A stretch of DNA of 64,000 nt from the NCBI RefSeq assembly GCF_016920785.2, contig NW_024609846.1, positions 121,857,473-121,921,472 on the forward strand, in the 5' to 3' direction. The position numbers and the translations under genes are program-made. Below the pieces are notes generated by a model. It was not told where the DNA came from, did not search any database, and worked only from the letters and a program-made list of their open reading frames with translations. Shown here in pieces: positions 46,453 through 57,710 of this stretch (its first letter is position 1; the number at the start of each line of letters is the position of its first letter). Source of the DNA: Ixodes scapularis (taxonomy: Eukaryota > Arthropoda > Arachnida > Ixodida > Ixodidae).

Positions 46453-49400
46453 CTAAAATTGTTTCATGGACAAAAGTGCCTCAATGCGGGGAAGCCACGC
46501 AGGCTCGTACTTCTGTGCTCTGTTAACTTCAACTAACAAAGATACACTTTCACGAAAATATTCCCGCGCCTCCCGTACATTATTGTCAGCGTTGTGTACA
46601 GCCATTCGGGACTTCCAAATACTGTGCAGACCCAACAGCATAACCAGGTCAAAGGGAAAACCTTCCTCGTTTTTAACCGATAGATAACGGATTCCATGCG
46701 CATCCAGGGGGAGGTCCTTCTTCAGGGTACGTTGGAGGACGTCCCAGAAGAAGACCCCATCCCAGCACTCAAGAAACACGTGTTCGACCGTCTCTGGCTT
46801 CTTGCATAAAAAGCAGTGATCCCCCCACGGTACAAAAAGTCCCCTCTCGTTTAGCCATGTCTTGACCGGCAGTGTACCTGAATGTAATGTAAAGAAGAAA
46901 GTCTTGGTGCCTGCGGGCACCACCATACGCTTAACGCGCTTCAAGACATCTTGCCCTGGGCCTGCACAGTATAAGGCTCTGTATAGAGGTACAGGAAACA
47001 CAGTATCGCACACAGCCTTATACAATCTTTTCCGAGGAACCTCACTCAAATACTCATCTGAAAAACGAGATAACAGAAATTTACATGAGGCAACGACTTC
47101 CTTTAAATATCCATGAATACCACCCGACATCGATGACGTGGAAACAATCAACTCAGGCAACCTGCTTGCAACTCTCACTTGACAAACGGTGCGCAAAAAG
47201 GGGTCACTTATGTCCCGAAAATACATGAACCGATTAACAGCCTGACGCAAAAACAAATGCGTCAAACTAAGCCCTCCATTGCGTACGCGCCTGAAAAGAT
47301 TCGTCCTACTCGATCGCTCCCAAGTGGAACCCCAAATGAACACTGCAAATACCCGGTGCAATTTCTTCACATTTACCCGCGAACAATGCAAAACTTGTAG
47401 AACGTACCACAGTTTGCTGACAAAAAACAAATTGCAAACTGTGGCCCGTGCAAAAATAGACAGATCATACCTCCCACTTTTTTCTACTCTTTCGCGAAGC
47501 TCCACCACCTGCCGTCGCCAATAGGGTTCGCTATCGCGATAATTTTCTAGAGGCACTCCCAAATATTTTACGGGGGTGGTCACCCACTGCATGTTGGCAA
47601 ACGAACAAGGAGTAGAACTCCACTCTCCATGCCAAAATCCCAGGCACTTGGCCCAGTTAACAAAGCTGCCACTGACTTCGCAATAACGTTTAAGCGTGTG
47701 AACGACTTGAACAATACTCTCGCGGTTGGAACAAAACACTGCGATATCATCAGCATACGCTAACACTTTAACTTCGGTCGCATGAAGCTGAAAACCACTG
47801 ATAGTACTGTTTTTAAAAATACTAATGCAAAGGGATTCTATGTAAATGCAAAAAAGAAGTGGTGACAAAGGACACCCTTGGCGGACGGATCGATTCACTT
47901 TTATACGTTTTCCAACCGACTTGTTCACCATAAGTCTCGTCGAGCAACCGTTGTACGCCATGCTGACACCTTCACGGATAACAGCGCCGACGTTTACATG
48001 ATCGAGAATAGTTAAAAGCAGGTCGTGAGGCACGCGATCAAAAGCCTTTTCCAAATCTACCTGGAGCATCGCAACGCAAGTACGGATTGCGTCGCAACAC
48101 TCCAGAACACTGCGTGCTTTATGGATGTTGGTGCAAATAGTCCTTCCTTTAATGCCGCAAGTTTGATGGGGCCCCACTATTTCTGATATTACAGATTGCA
48201 ATCTCCTTGCTAAGATCTTCATTAAAATTGTGTAGTCGACATTAGTCAGACTGATCGGCCGATACGCTGTGACGTGCTGCAACTTAACTGCGTCATCTGT
48301 TTTGGGAATTAGCACTGTGTGCGACGACATAAAAGATGGAGGCAACATATTCAAATCATATGCTTCATTGAATACCTTGGCTAGGACTGCGGCAACCTCG
48401 TGCTTCTGAGTCTTATAAAAAACTGCACTTAGGCCGTCTGGGCCAGGGGACTTTCCCGGGTTTAGGGCTTCTATTGCAAAGACCACTTCCTCTACGCTGA
48501 TGGTCGATTCTAGTAATTCTTTCGTTTCGTCATCTATGCGCGGCATGAAACCCAAAAATTCATCTTTAAAAAGCTGGACATCTACTGGACTGGACGCAAA
48601 TAATCTACTGTAATACTCGAAAAATGCGAGTTCGATTTCTTCCTTATCGGTCGTAAGTGATCCGTTCCTCTCTACCCCCGTTATCTCGTTACGCCGAGCA
48701 TATCTTTTCTCGAGGCTCAGCGCACGCTTAGTTGGCGCTTCGCCTGTTGACCATCTTTCGGCTCTGGCTCTAACAATCGCCCCAGAGTATCGTTCCCGAT
48801 CTAGAATCTCGAGTTTATCTTTCACACAAGAAATATCGTCTTTGTATGCCCCAGGCAATTTAGTCTCTTCCTTTAGTAGTATCCGCAAATTATTACGCAA
48901 TAACATTTCGTTGCTTCTTTCAGTGCTTTTAAGTACGCCTGCACGCTCTAACGCTTTCATTTTTATTTCCTGCTTAAAAAGCTCCCATCTCACACCATAC
49001 CCTAATTTTTTCTGGCTCTCCAGTGTTTCAACCGCGGTCTGCACTTCGGCAGTGAAAACGTCATCCTCCAACAGTTTCGCGTTCAATTTCCATAATTCCC
49101 AGCTGAAGACTTTCCTGGCTTGGGATTTACTACGCATACAAAAGGAAACTAGACAGTGATCACTAAAGGAAACAGGGTGCACGCGATATTCAAAACATAA
49201 TGGTATCAAATCTAAAGAAACGTACGCTCGATCTAGACGGGCGTGACTCGACCCTTGGAAATGGGTGTACTGGATTTCGCGGCCATTCCTCAAACATTCC
49301 CCGACGTCATCAAAGCCGGACTCGTTGATTAACTTCAGAAGGCTCTCTGTGCTTAAATCGCGATAGGGCGTTGAGCTGGACTTGTCCCCAGCAGAGCAGA

Positions 49401-49853
49401 CGCAATTGAAATCGCCAAGAAAAATAATAAGGCGATCACTTTTACAATACTGATGCATGAAATCAAAAACTCCCGCCGCTCATCAACCCTATTGGAGGGG
49501 TACACACAAACGACCCTCCAATCATACGATGAAAGAGAAAAATCACATACAACAAAGCGCCCTGAATCACACGTCGTCACCGCCTCGACTGTTGCACCCA
49601 AACTCTGGCGCACTAACAACAAACAGCCCGCCGACGACCCAACCGCGTGACTAACACACACTTCGTAACGCGCCGAAAAAGGTCTAACCATGAAGTTGGT
49701 CTGGTCCTCACTCTCGACCTTGGTCTCCTGCACAGCGATGATGTCGAGGTCCTGTTCGACTGCTAGACGGCAGAGTTGCCTCTGCCTCCTGCGATCTGAG
49801 AGGCCTCGGACATTAAGGGTCGCTACTCGCACAGGACTTTGTAAGGAGACCAT
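46453..49853 (-). pseudogene. LINE ORF2: endonuclease-reverse transcriptase, one frameshift
   Basis: The ATG at 49853 gives the endonuclease N-terminus (VATLNVRGL, then AVQETKVESE with the catalytic Glu). A one-base loss in the A-run at 49465-49469 breaks the frame. The next frame (from about 49458) is uninterrupted for 1001 codons. It holds GDFNCV, ARLDRAYVS and SDHCLVS, completing the endonuclease. The RT block follows: GKSPGPDGLS, AYRPISLTNVDYT, VDLEKAFDRVPHD near residue 470, RQGCPLSPLLF near 530, and the catalytic YADD near 567 (47743-47760). The C-terminal CFLCKKPETVEHVFLEC is a C-x2-C-x7-H-x4-C zinc-type motif. All RT catalytic Asp residues are present. The protein nicks target DNA and primes cDNA synthesis there. 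ORF2 starts shortly after ORF1 ends (about 35 nt). Confidence 0.92.
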
Positions 49854-49887
49854 GGGTTAGTGAGGACCAACCCTCCTACACTGCCGT

Positions 49888-51089
49888 TCACTGCGACAGT
49901 TTGTCGCGTGGTCCTCCTCGGTCTGCGCCGGACCGCTGGTGGCCATCCACTCCGCTCCCGCCCGACACCATTCTCCACTTGCGCTCGAGCTGACGCAGCC
50001 GCAGTTCCTGACCAGTCGTGTCCGTGACGTCTTCGAGCCTACGCTTCGCAGAGCCCAGCTCGACGTCCATCGCTGGCGTGATGGACTTCGCCATTGCCAG
50101 ACCTCGTCTGGCAATGGCGAAGCACCAGCTGCCCCGCCGGCGCTCCCTGTTGGAGGTACCGTCGAGCGCTCGACTGCAGGTGGATCTGCATGAGCCGTAG
50201 TCGACGGCTTGTCCGGCAGCACGGGGTTGTTCACTCCGGGGGAGGTGCTGGAAGCGTCGTCGCTCTTGGCTTGTTCGGCCTGGGTTTTCACGGGCGCGGC
50301 CGCTCTCTCCGCCTCTTCCTCGTCCATCATATCGTCGACGTGGTCTTCGTTGACTCCTCGTCCCACGGCTCGGGCGTAGGAGCGGACACAGTCGTCACGC
50401 TCGTGGCCATAGGCGCGGCGCTCGGAGCACCTGGGAGCCCGGCAGTCTCGACGTATATGCCCCGTCCTACGGCACCGGAGGCATACTGGGGCCCTCCCAG
50501 GCACGACGACCAATACCAAGCCGCCTCCTAAGCGCAGCTGATGGGGGAGGCGGTCAAGGTTGACACCCTCCCGGAGTACCAGCCGCACTATCCGGGTGGT
50601 AGACTCGGCTCCCTCGAAGCCCGGCACCTTCCAGCGATCGGACGCGACGTCCTTCACCTCGCCGTACTCCGAGAAAGCCTTGCGAATGGTGTCGTTCGAC
50701 ACGTCGAACGCCACTCAGTGCAGCTTGATGCGCACCTCTTGCCTGGAGGGGTCCACGACGATGCAGGTGCGTCCTTTGACAGCGAGCCGCCCTGCTTTCA
50801 CCAGCTTGAGCTTGGCCGCGTCGGTCCTCAGGTCAAGCAGCCAGACATGGGACATCTGGTACGCCCCAATTCCGGCTACCTCCCTGAGGACCCCCAGTTC
50901 GTCGAGCGGTTGCCGGAAATCCTCAATCCTGTATGGCCTCCCGGCCATGTCACAGTGAAGGACGACCGCTTTCTTCATTGAATCACCTGATGGAAGCTGG
51001 GGCAACAAAAACCTGTACTCACTTGAGCCGGGAAAAACAGTATCACCGCGGCCGGCGAGGGCCGTTATCGCCGCTCCTTCGGAGCTCAT
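49888..51089 (-). pseudogene. LINE ORF1: nucleic-acid-binding gag-like protein, one nonsense codon and one frameshift
   Basis: The ATG at 51089 (MSSEGAAITALAGRG) is chosen because frames open further upstream leave the element. After 124 codons a TGA at 50715-50717 interrupts KLH/VAFDV, most simply a mutated Trp codon. The frame then continues through an RRM-like stretch (AFSEYGEVKDV) and a zinc knuckle CLRCRRTGHIRRDC (C-x2-C-x4-H-x4-C). A second knuckle, CSERRAYGHERDDC, has Arg where its second Cys should be. An acidic and Ala/Pro-rich linker follows. At a 17-bp perfect hairpin (50086-50122) the reading frame changes to one encoding AKSITPAMDVELGSAKRRLE and a basic end stopping at 49888. The protein would coat element RNA. 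Confidence 0.85.
50086..50122. repeat. perfect 17-bp hairpin at the ORF1 frameshift
   Basis: CTTCGCCATTGCCAGAC and GTCTGGCAATGGCGAAG are exact reverse complements separated by CTC. The switch from the first to the second ORF1 frame occurs here, which suggests a template-switch insertion made the hairpin and broke the frame. Confidence 0.95.
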
Positions 51090-51129
51090 GATTTCACCTC
51101 CGTGCGCTCTTGCGTTCGAAAATGGAATG

Positions 51130-51144
51130 ACTCGGCCACCGATT
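51130..51144. repeat. target-site duplication, 5' side of LINE
   Basis: ACTCGGCCACCGATT, identical to 46323-46337. It is the start of the interrupted SINE copy B (minus strand AATCGGTGGCCGAGT). Confidence 0.9.
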
Positions 51145-52410
51145 CCCCCTATTTTGTTTGCATTGTGGTATTTGTTTGTGCGTCTATAACTATCCCTTCG
51201 TAACGTTTTAGACAAAGAAATACAACCTTTGGGGTGTCAGCGCCTCTTTCAAAACACACACGCACACGCAAAACAAAACGCAGATATGCAACACACAGAA
51301 CGGCGATTTAAAAATGAGAAAATGTTGGTCATACAGCATCTCCCGACTAAGGCCACCGTCCTGTAATTCATGGCGGGAGCACTCGATCCGAATCGCTTGC
51401 GTTTGCCCTGGTATCTCGATTCAGCTTGAAAACCTCAAATATGTCGAAAATTGGAGGCATTTACGCGCGTGATTCGATACGTTAACTCGATTTAATGCGC
51501 TACTGTCGCATCCATGTAAACGCAGCATCTAAAGACTTACGTTTTGAGTTGTCGAGGTACATAGACCAATTGTTTTACGTTATCTGCGATCGAAGTAGAA
51601 GCTAAGAGCACCAGCATGTTATTCTGAATGGTACTTTAACTGCACGAAACACCCTTGCTTGGCAGGGAAGCCGATAGCCGCGGAGCTTCCTCTCCGATAG
51701 CTTCGGGTATACGTAGGCACTTTGAGTCAGAGAGTATGCGGGGAGCAGAAGACGAGAGCGCGTGGCGCCAGGATGCCGAGCTCTGACTCGAATGATTAGT
51801 GGGCAGACACACACAGCTAGCTGACTTTGTGTCTGCTCACTCTTTAAACGCGTTCGAACGCCAAACGCCGGCGTCATGCGTTTGTCGTTCATACGAACGG
51901 TGCAGTGGAGACAAAGGCTTGCCTCTACCCACTAATCTTTCCAGTGAGAGCTCGGTGTTCTGACGTCCTCGCGCTCTCTCCTGGTTAGCTCCCTCGGTTT
52001 CAATCCGCGTAGCATTGGTCCGAAGCGCTTCCACACTGTCAAAAGTACTTCCGCAAGTGGTTGGCTTCGTTTGGTGCAAGTGGTTGGCTTCGCTGTGCTA
52101 TGGCGACATTTTGTTTTCGTTGATTTCTTCGTATTTTCCTTGTGAGCGCGTGCTGTCGGCATCGGGTACTACAAAGGCTGGCATCACCCTAAACAGAAGA
52201 ACATTGAGGCACCCTAGGTGACTGTGCTTCCACTGTGCTTCTTACGCACCATTGACCTAGTCGCCCGCTACTAAATTTCTGGGTTTTGACGTCAAAAATA
52301 GGAGCCACAAGGGGGCGCAACTGCAACATCTCATCGCCACCAGTTAATTTTGCTCGAGTAGAGGGCCGCACTGCGGCCTTTACTCGTTATGTAAAGTTCT
52401 GTACGTCGGC
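51145..52410. other. non-coding DNA with minor repeats
   Basis: No gene recognised. A 14-bp stem AGTGGGCAGACACA / TGTGTCTGCTCACT (one mismatch) lies at 51798-51841. A 17-bp direct repeat GCAAGTGGTTGGCTTCG occurs at 52053-52069 and 52076-52092. Confidence 0.5.
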
Positions 52411-52415
52411 CTTTA

Positions 52416-52445
52416 CGCTTCATGGAGTATTCACTCCATGAAGCG
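52416..52445. repeat. perfect 13-bp hairpin
   Basis: CGCTTCATGGAGT, loop ATTC, ACTCCATGAAGCG. It lies beside a G-rich tract (52550-52571). Confidence 0.9.
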
Positions 52446-52449
52446 AATT

Positions 52450-54060
52450 CGCAGCGAACAACCAACGGACTTCGGTCATGTGGCACGCAGGGCGCCGCCA
52501 TGTGTATCTACGCTCGCGCCACCACGCGGAAAGAACTGGCAGGCAAAAAGGGGGAGGGGGGGGGGGGGGGGCTGCGTTGGCGGCGTTGCTTTGGGGAGCT
52601 GGATGCGGCAGGCTGTCCGAATGCACCGACACGTCGTAAAAGATGTCTTCACCAGAAGCCACCGCGGCCCGTGCTTCAACAGATAAGATGTGAATATTCG
52701 AGAACCCATCTTGATCAAGAAAACAAGGGAAAACCTTTCTTGTCTTAGATGTTCTCGGTGTCTGCTGACCCTTGACATCCGCGTTTCAGTCCGGGTTCAT
52801 TGTGTAGTAAATATTTCGCTACCACTTTCTTATGGCTTTCAAATGCTTGATTGTTGGCTTCTTGTATACGACATTACATTCGTGGCACGTTTGAGACCGA
52901 TTTTCGCGATCTGCTTGCCTTTCCGCGGCAGCGCGGCTCTCCCGAGCCGAAATAAGTGGGAGGTGTTCACTTGATCGAACGACGTTTTAGCAAATGAAAA
53001 TGAGACCTCGACGTTTCATCGAATGACTAGCGAAAGGGTCTAGTTACATAGACAGCTCGGATTAGCTATCTTTTGTAATGTGCCGCCTTGTCTGCCGCCG
53101 AAAAGCGGCGTAAACGAGGGCTCCGAGTATGTTAGCACGCGTCCCCCCCCCCCCCCCCCCCCCCCACACACACACAAAAAAAAAAAAAAAAAAACACGCT
53201 GCGAGCCTCTGGGTTCGAAACTATTAATTGCCAGTTCTGAAGGATGGTACTTACTTGAAGTGGGAGCTGGAATTCTGCGAGGTACCAGGAGACACTTACT
53301 ATCGGGCAACGAAGCAGGGTGCCTGTGGGGGCGGAGTCTAGGAACGCTACTGATTAATATTGTGACAGGCGATAAGTTATGATAACAGACTAAACTTCCA
53401 CTCGTTTGTTCCACTCGTTTGCGGTGATACTTTATTAGCCCTTGTTACACTACACCAAATATCTTGGGCAGTGAAATTTACATCACGCAAGCTCCTCCGT
53501 CGTAGTCAAATGAGCGCAGTCGACGACGAGGTGTAATGAGCTACTAAGCTTCACAAGGAAAATGCGCATAAGAAAGAGTTTTGAGGCAGTCCAAAACACC
53601 GATCCAGCAGACGCACGTACACTGTTAGCGAAAATGTAATATTTCGCCTGTTTACACCCCATTTTCACTCGTTAGCATATTTTTACACGCTCTGCTAGTG
53701 ATAAATCGTCAAAAAATTACTTGGGGTAGTAAAAATTGGTGTTTCGGTTTCGGTTTGCACGACTTGGCGTGTAAGCAACACTGAAAACACCCCAGCCCAA
53801 CACCCCAAAACGTCGAGCGCCATGTTGCTTCTGCTGCTTCTGCCTTGAAGCGGTACGGCGGACGTAGCAGCCGAAGGTGAGTGTTTGATTTTTTTTATCA
53901 AGTTTGTATAGAATGTAGCACGTCTCAGATTTTTATTACATGACATTCAAGAACGTTAGATTTGCTCTGAGCAAGCCGGCTCAGGCGTTAAGCCCGATTC
54001 ACACAACCGGCGTTTAGCCACCCCGTCGATTGGAAACGACTCGACTGCTCGCCGGTTCTT
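52450..54060. other. non-coding DNA with homopolymers
   Basis: Poly-G near 52550-52571; a compound poly-C / (CA)n / poly-A tract at 53142-53194. ACTTGGGGTAGTAAAAATTGG near 53720 recurs as ACTTGGGGTAGCAAAAATGG at 59511, a short dispersed repeat. Open frames here cross the low-complexity tracts and are not credible genes. Confidence 0.5.
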
Positions 54061-54474
54061 TTGCGCGAGCTTTCGCTCGGGCGCTGTGAACCCTATGAAC
54101 TGTGGTGCTCAAAGCTAGCACAATTAGGCACGGCTAGCGTCCCGGTGGAAGCTGCAGAGAGCGGAAACCGAAGACACCGTCGCATAAGAGTGGCGAAGCC
54201 GCGATCCTGCGCTGATCGTTGTCCCGCCGCTCTTTCCGGCAATATCGACACTTCGCTGCTGGGTGTCTCGTATTTCGACGTTTTAGAGAAACTTGGCATT
54301 GGCAAGCGCGAGGAGTCTCTATATCGTTTTCTCCGTCGCCTGCGTGGAGGAAACACGGTGGCGATAAAAACATATGCTCATGCAGTCAGTCAACTTGGAC
54401 AATCCCCCTGTTCCCTCAATCCTATCGCATTCTTTGACTGCGTTTGTGACAACAACGTTTCCCCAGTGTGAAAG
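54061..54474 (+). other. 136-codon open frame, not recognised
   Basis: The plus frame MRELSLGRCEPYELW... is uninterrupted for 136 codons in moderately CpG-rich DNA. A segment DTSLLGVSYFDVLEKLGIGK looks protein-like, but the minus strand is open over the same stretch (87 and 79 codons). It is preceded by AAGCCCGATTCACACAACCG, which resembles the end of a DNA transposon. No transposase motif is visible, so coding is doubtful. Confidence 0.15.
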
Positions 54475-54479
54475 CTTTC

Positions 54480-56600
54480 AGTCACAACGGGCTACAAGCT
54501 GGGTTGTGCATTGCATGTAGCCCTGAGGGAATTCTTCGCCGGAGACACCAGCACATTAGTTTCATTGGTAAGGTGACCGGCCACTAACGTGTTTGGCAAA
54601 TGAAGCGATCACGGGTAAGTAGAAATGCAAACAATGTTGAATGAATATTAAGGTGGTTGTAGCCAGAGCCTGCCAGTTGAAATCAACCTTTAACAATATA
54701 GTCTGCGGTAACTTCTTTTTGCACTTAGGATTGCAATTTTAAACACAAAGCCACTCCACATAGCTGTCGAGAATCGTGTAAACAACAGCAGTCATCGTCC
54801 CCGGTTCGGATGAGCGAAGCCTTAGCTTGATGAAAAGAATGGCGGTCTATACTTCTTGGTTGTTTCAATCACAACCTCGCACAGCTGAACAGACAAACAA
54901 ATCAAGGAAATATATCCCGCGCTGGCTTGCAAATCACAGCACACAAGCAGGGTACATAGCAGAGCAGAAAACACTGGCAATGAGCACACGGAGGCATGCA
55001 GCTTCCTTTCTTTTCCCTCGGCGAATGATTGGTTTGCTGCAGCATTCCGTAAGCACGTCGACATTCAAAAGTTGAGCCTCATCTGTCTTGCAGTGCCTTG
55101 CGGAACGGCAAGTATTGCCCACCATTCCACAAGGCACTGCAGGACTCGCAAATGTGTGAACAGTGCTTTGCAATAAAGGCCATGATCGGGCAGCAGGTGC
55201 CCATCTAAAGACATTTAATATTGATTGGCATTGAACTAACCTTTGGGCTTCATCACGTAGCAAGCACGGGTGAGGTATAATTCAAGAACATTTAATGTTC
55301 GACGAGTTTAATACGTTGTAGTGCTTTCCCATCTGTTTCGGTGTCACGGAGTGGGGTTCAAATTAATAAAAATAATTCAATGATCCACTCTGAGAATAAA
55401 CGAGAAATTACGGGAAAAGAACAAGAGAGCTAAGTTTGACCATTGACTAGCGCTAGGTCCACGCCTGGTGTATAATCAGTAGAGAAAGATGATGACACAG
55501 GGAGGATAAGCAAACAAAAGATTAGATTTAATAAAGTGAAAAACTAAGCTGTACACGGCAATAGAGCACTCAACACAAACCACACTCCAGCTCAAAGCTA
55601 TCGAGCCCTGCGAGCCAGAAACTAATACTAAAAAGACTCGACGCTCATAAAACCGAAATAAGCCAACAGAACATTGACGAAAACCCGACACTAACAACGA
55701 GAGCAAACCGAGATGGAGCTCGAACGTTACCGCTACACACATGGGATAATCCCCCAAAACAGTCGCGACAGAAAGTAGCACTGTGTAAAAATCTTCCCAA
55801 CATTCAACAATTCGTACTTCAGAGCCAGAGAATGCAGTAGACAAGTCCTAGAAAACCAGGCTTAGCTTTCCGGTAGGTGCCGAGTCCAGAGCAGTCCGTA
55901 GTCTGGAGTTGTCGGCCGAAGAACGGCGTCTCGAAGTCCAGCGGTCCAATTAGAGGCTTGATGAGGTCGACATTGCGCACCACACAGCCACACACGCTTC
56001 AGCACAACAAACTCAAACACTTGTCCGACAGGCAGGGCAGAAGCCAAAAATTACACGTTCCAAGACTCATCTGCAGGGAGTAACTGCGTTGAGTAGCGAC
56101 CCGGCCAGCTCTGGGGTTGGACTACCTTCCTTGTTCCCGAACCCCCTTTTATAGGCTCGTCTACCGACCAACCTCCCGTTTCCCCGCCTTTCGGGTCAGT
56201 CAACTTTCAAGAAAAACAAAGCTACACAGCAACGACCCAAATGGCAAAACCTATTACATTTTTCAGACAACCAAACATATGTTCCCATCCATTCCCCCGT
56301 ACGAGTCCAAAAACATCAATTATCGCCGATACATAGAACACGACAGGCGGCAGACTGAGCAAAGCCGCCGCCTTCAAAAAGCGCGCTAGCCAACGTAAAC
56401 ATCTTTGTATCGCGGCGGCGCCCCTGCATGTCAAATCGGCACCATACGCGAGCCAGCATACGCACCCCTCCGTCCGCGAGGTCAAAGCCACAAACTGTGA
56501 CCTGGGATGATCTACGTCGCCCGTTAACAAAAACCCATTCCGCAAACGAGCAAATTCGTTGGGGACTTAGAAAGGAACTACGACGGGACGAACCGAGATT
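54480..56600. other. non-coding DNA
   Basis: No gene recognised. A 17-bp stem TGCAGTGCCTTGCGGAA / TTCCACAAGGCACTGCA (one mismatch, 19-nt loop) lies at 55089-55141. Confidence 0.5.
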
Positions 56601-56606
56601 AAAAGT

Positions 56607-56808
56607 TGTATCATGCCGATATGGTACCGCATGCCAATCTTATCATTCTACTTATGCTATGTCATCTATAGCACTGAGTCATGCCGCAGGTACCGCCCCC
56701 CTGTTTTCGGCTATATAAGCGATGCCAAATAAACCTTGGATGTTGTTGCGTTCACGAAGTCAGCAGTGTCGGACTGACTTTCTTGTCAGCTGAGAGCCAG
56801 CTGATACA
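56607..56808 (+). mobile_element. solo LTR, 202 bp, with 5-bp target duplication
   Basis: The element begins TGTATCATGCC and ends CTGATACA; the termini TGTATCA/TGATACA are a perfect 7-bp inverted repeat of the TG...CA type. AAAGT flanks both sides (56602-56606 and 56809-56813). A TATATAAG promoter box (about 56711) and AATAAA (about 56727) give plus orientation and the expected LTR layout. No internal region or second LTR is present, so it is a recombination remnant of an LTR retrotransposon. The family (Gypsy or BEL) cannot be told from the LTR alone. Confidence 0.85.
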
Positions 56809-56814
56809 AAAGTG

Positions 56815-57430
56815 GCACCACACTCCCCCTTTTTGACCGTACCAACACTTAAAGTGGTCCAAAAAAAAGATCATAAAAGTATTAAAAAAAATGAAGAGAA
56901 GCCTGAATTTGTGACACCCGGTTTCTCCATCCTGTGTTTTTTTTGTGCTTTTTCTATTACGAAGTGAGACATTATTCCAGCCGTAGGCACCAGATGTAAT
57001 TCCCGTCTGCAATCATAAGATTATAGGATCCTAACTGCCGGCAGCTAAGTGTCAATTACATCCGGCTTGTGCATACAGTGCAACATCTTTTGCTATTCAG
57101 CCGATCATCACTTTACAGCCTGGGTATCTGTTCTTGTAAACGACAGTAGTGCTACATGTTAAACGGCTCTAAAGCGATAGAGCAAACTCACATCTCATTA
57201 TCTTTTAGCTGAATAAGCTGTTTGTTTGGTTATGCTTGTTATCCAATTTTTGTTTTAAATTTAATTTTCTCATATAAACACCTTACATTATAGAAAAAAA
57301 ATCTTTTTATAGTACGGAGGTGTCCATATTAAGAAGACATGACTGTATCATCTTTGAAACTAGTTTGCCACAGCCAGTGTTATAATATGTATTGATATTT
57401 TATGCAGTGCCTGCCTTTCCTTGCCCCTTG
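56815..57430. other. AT-rich non-coding DNA
   Basis: No recognised gene or repeat in this stretch. Confidence 0.45.
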
Positions 57431-57439
57431 TGAGGACGA

Positions 57440-57710
57440 CTGAGAAAGCGACTTTGCGCCACAACGACGGATGGCAAGTGTCCCAAGTGTCGTCACCTAT
57501 AGTGGTCATGTGCTATGTGTTCGCAGCATTGTAAGCCGACCGTGGAGCACTTTCAAAAGGGAACTTTCGCCATGTGCACAGTATGGCCGTGTACAATACG
57601 GGGCACGTACAGTCAGAAGAATTATGAGAGGGAACATGCGGGCGCGTGTCACTTGGTACAGGCAGAGCAGCCTAGCAAGTGTCATGCTTGTGCACTGAGG
57701 GGCCCTGGTT
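57440..57710 (+). pseudogene. possible decayed C2H2 zinc-finger exon
   Basis: After a pyrimidine-rich acceptor-like tract (to about 57433), one plus frame reads DGKCPKCRHL, a TAG, then SCAMCSQHCKPTVEHFQKG. In adjoining frames come CTVWPC and TYSQKNYEREHAGA. The spacing of Cys pairs, an aromatic residue and His recalls tandem C2H2 fingers, with several zinc ligands missing and the frame broken. It is either a dead zinc-finger exon or a chance Cys/His-rich stretch. Confidence 0.25.

Larger units (their letters stand above)
46338..51129 (-). mobile_element. L1/Tx1-like LINE, essentially full length (about 4.8 kb)
   Basis: A two-ORF non-LTR retrotransposon on the minus strand. It is bounded by identical 15-bp duplications (46323-46337 and 51130-51144) and ends in an oligo(A) tail interrupted by one G. 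The 5' leader before the ORF1 ATG is only about 40 nt, so slight 5' truncation cannot be excluded. ORF1 carries zinc knuckles; ORF2 has an apurinic-type endonuclease followed by reverse transcriptase and a C-terminal Cys/His motif. Only three disabling lesions are visible, so the insertion is young. The architecture and RT motifs fit the L1/Tx1 group, several of whose members insert into specific RNA-gene targets. Clade is from memory. Confidence 0.9.
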
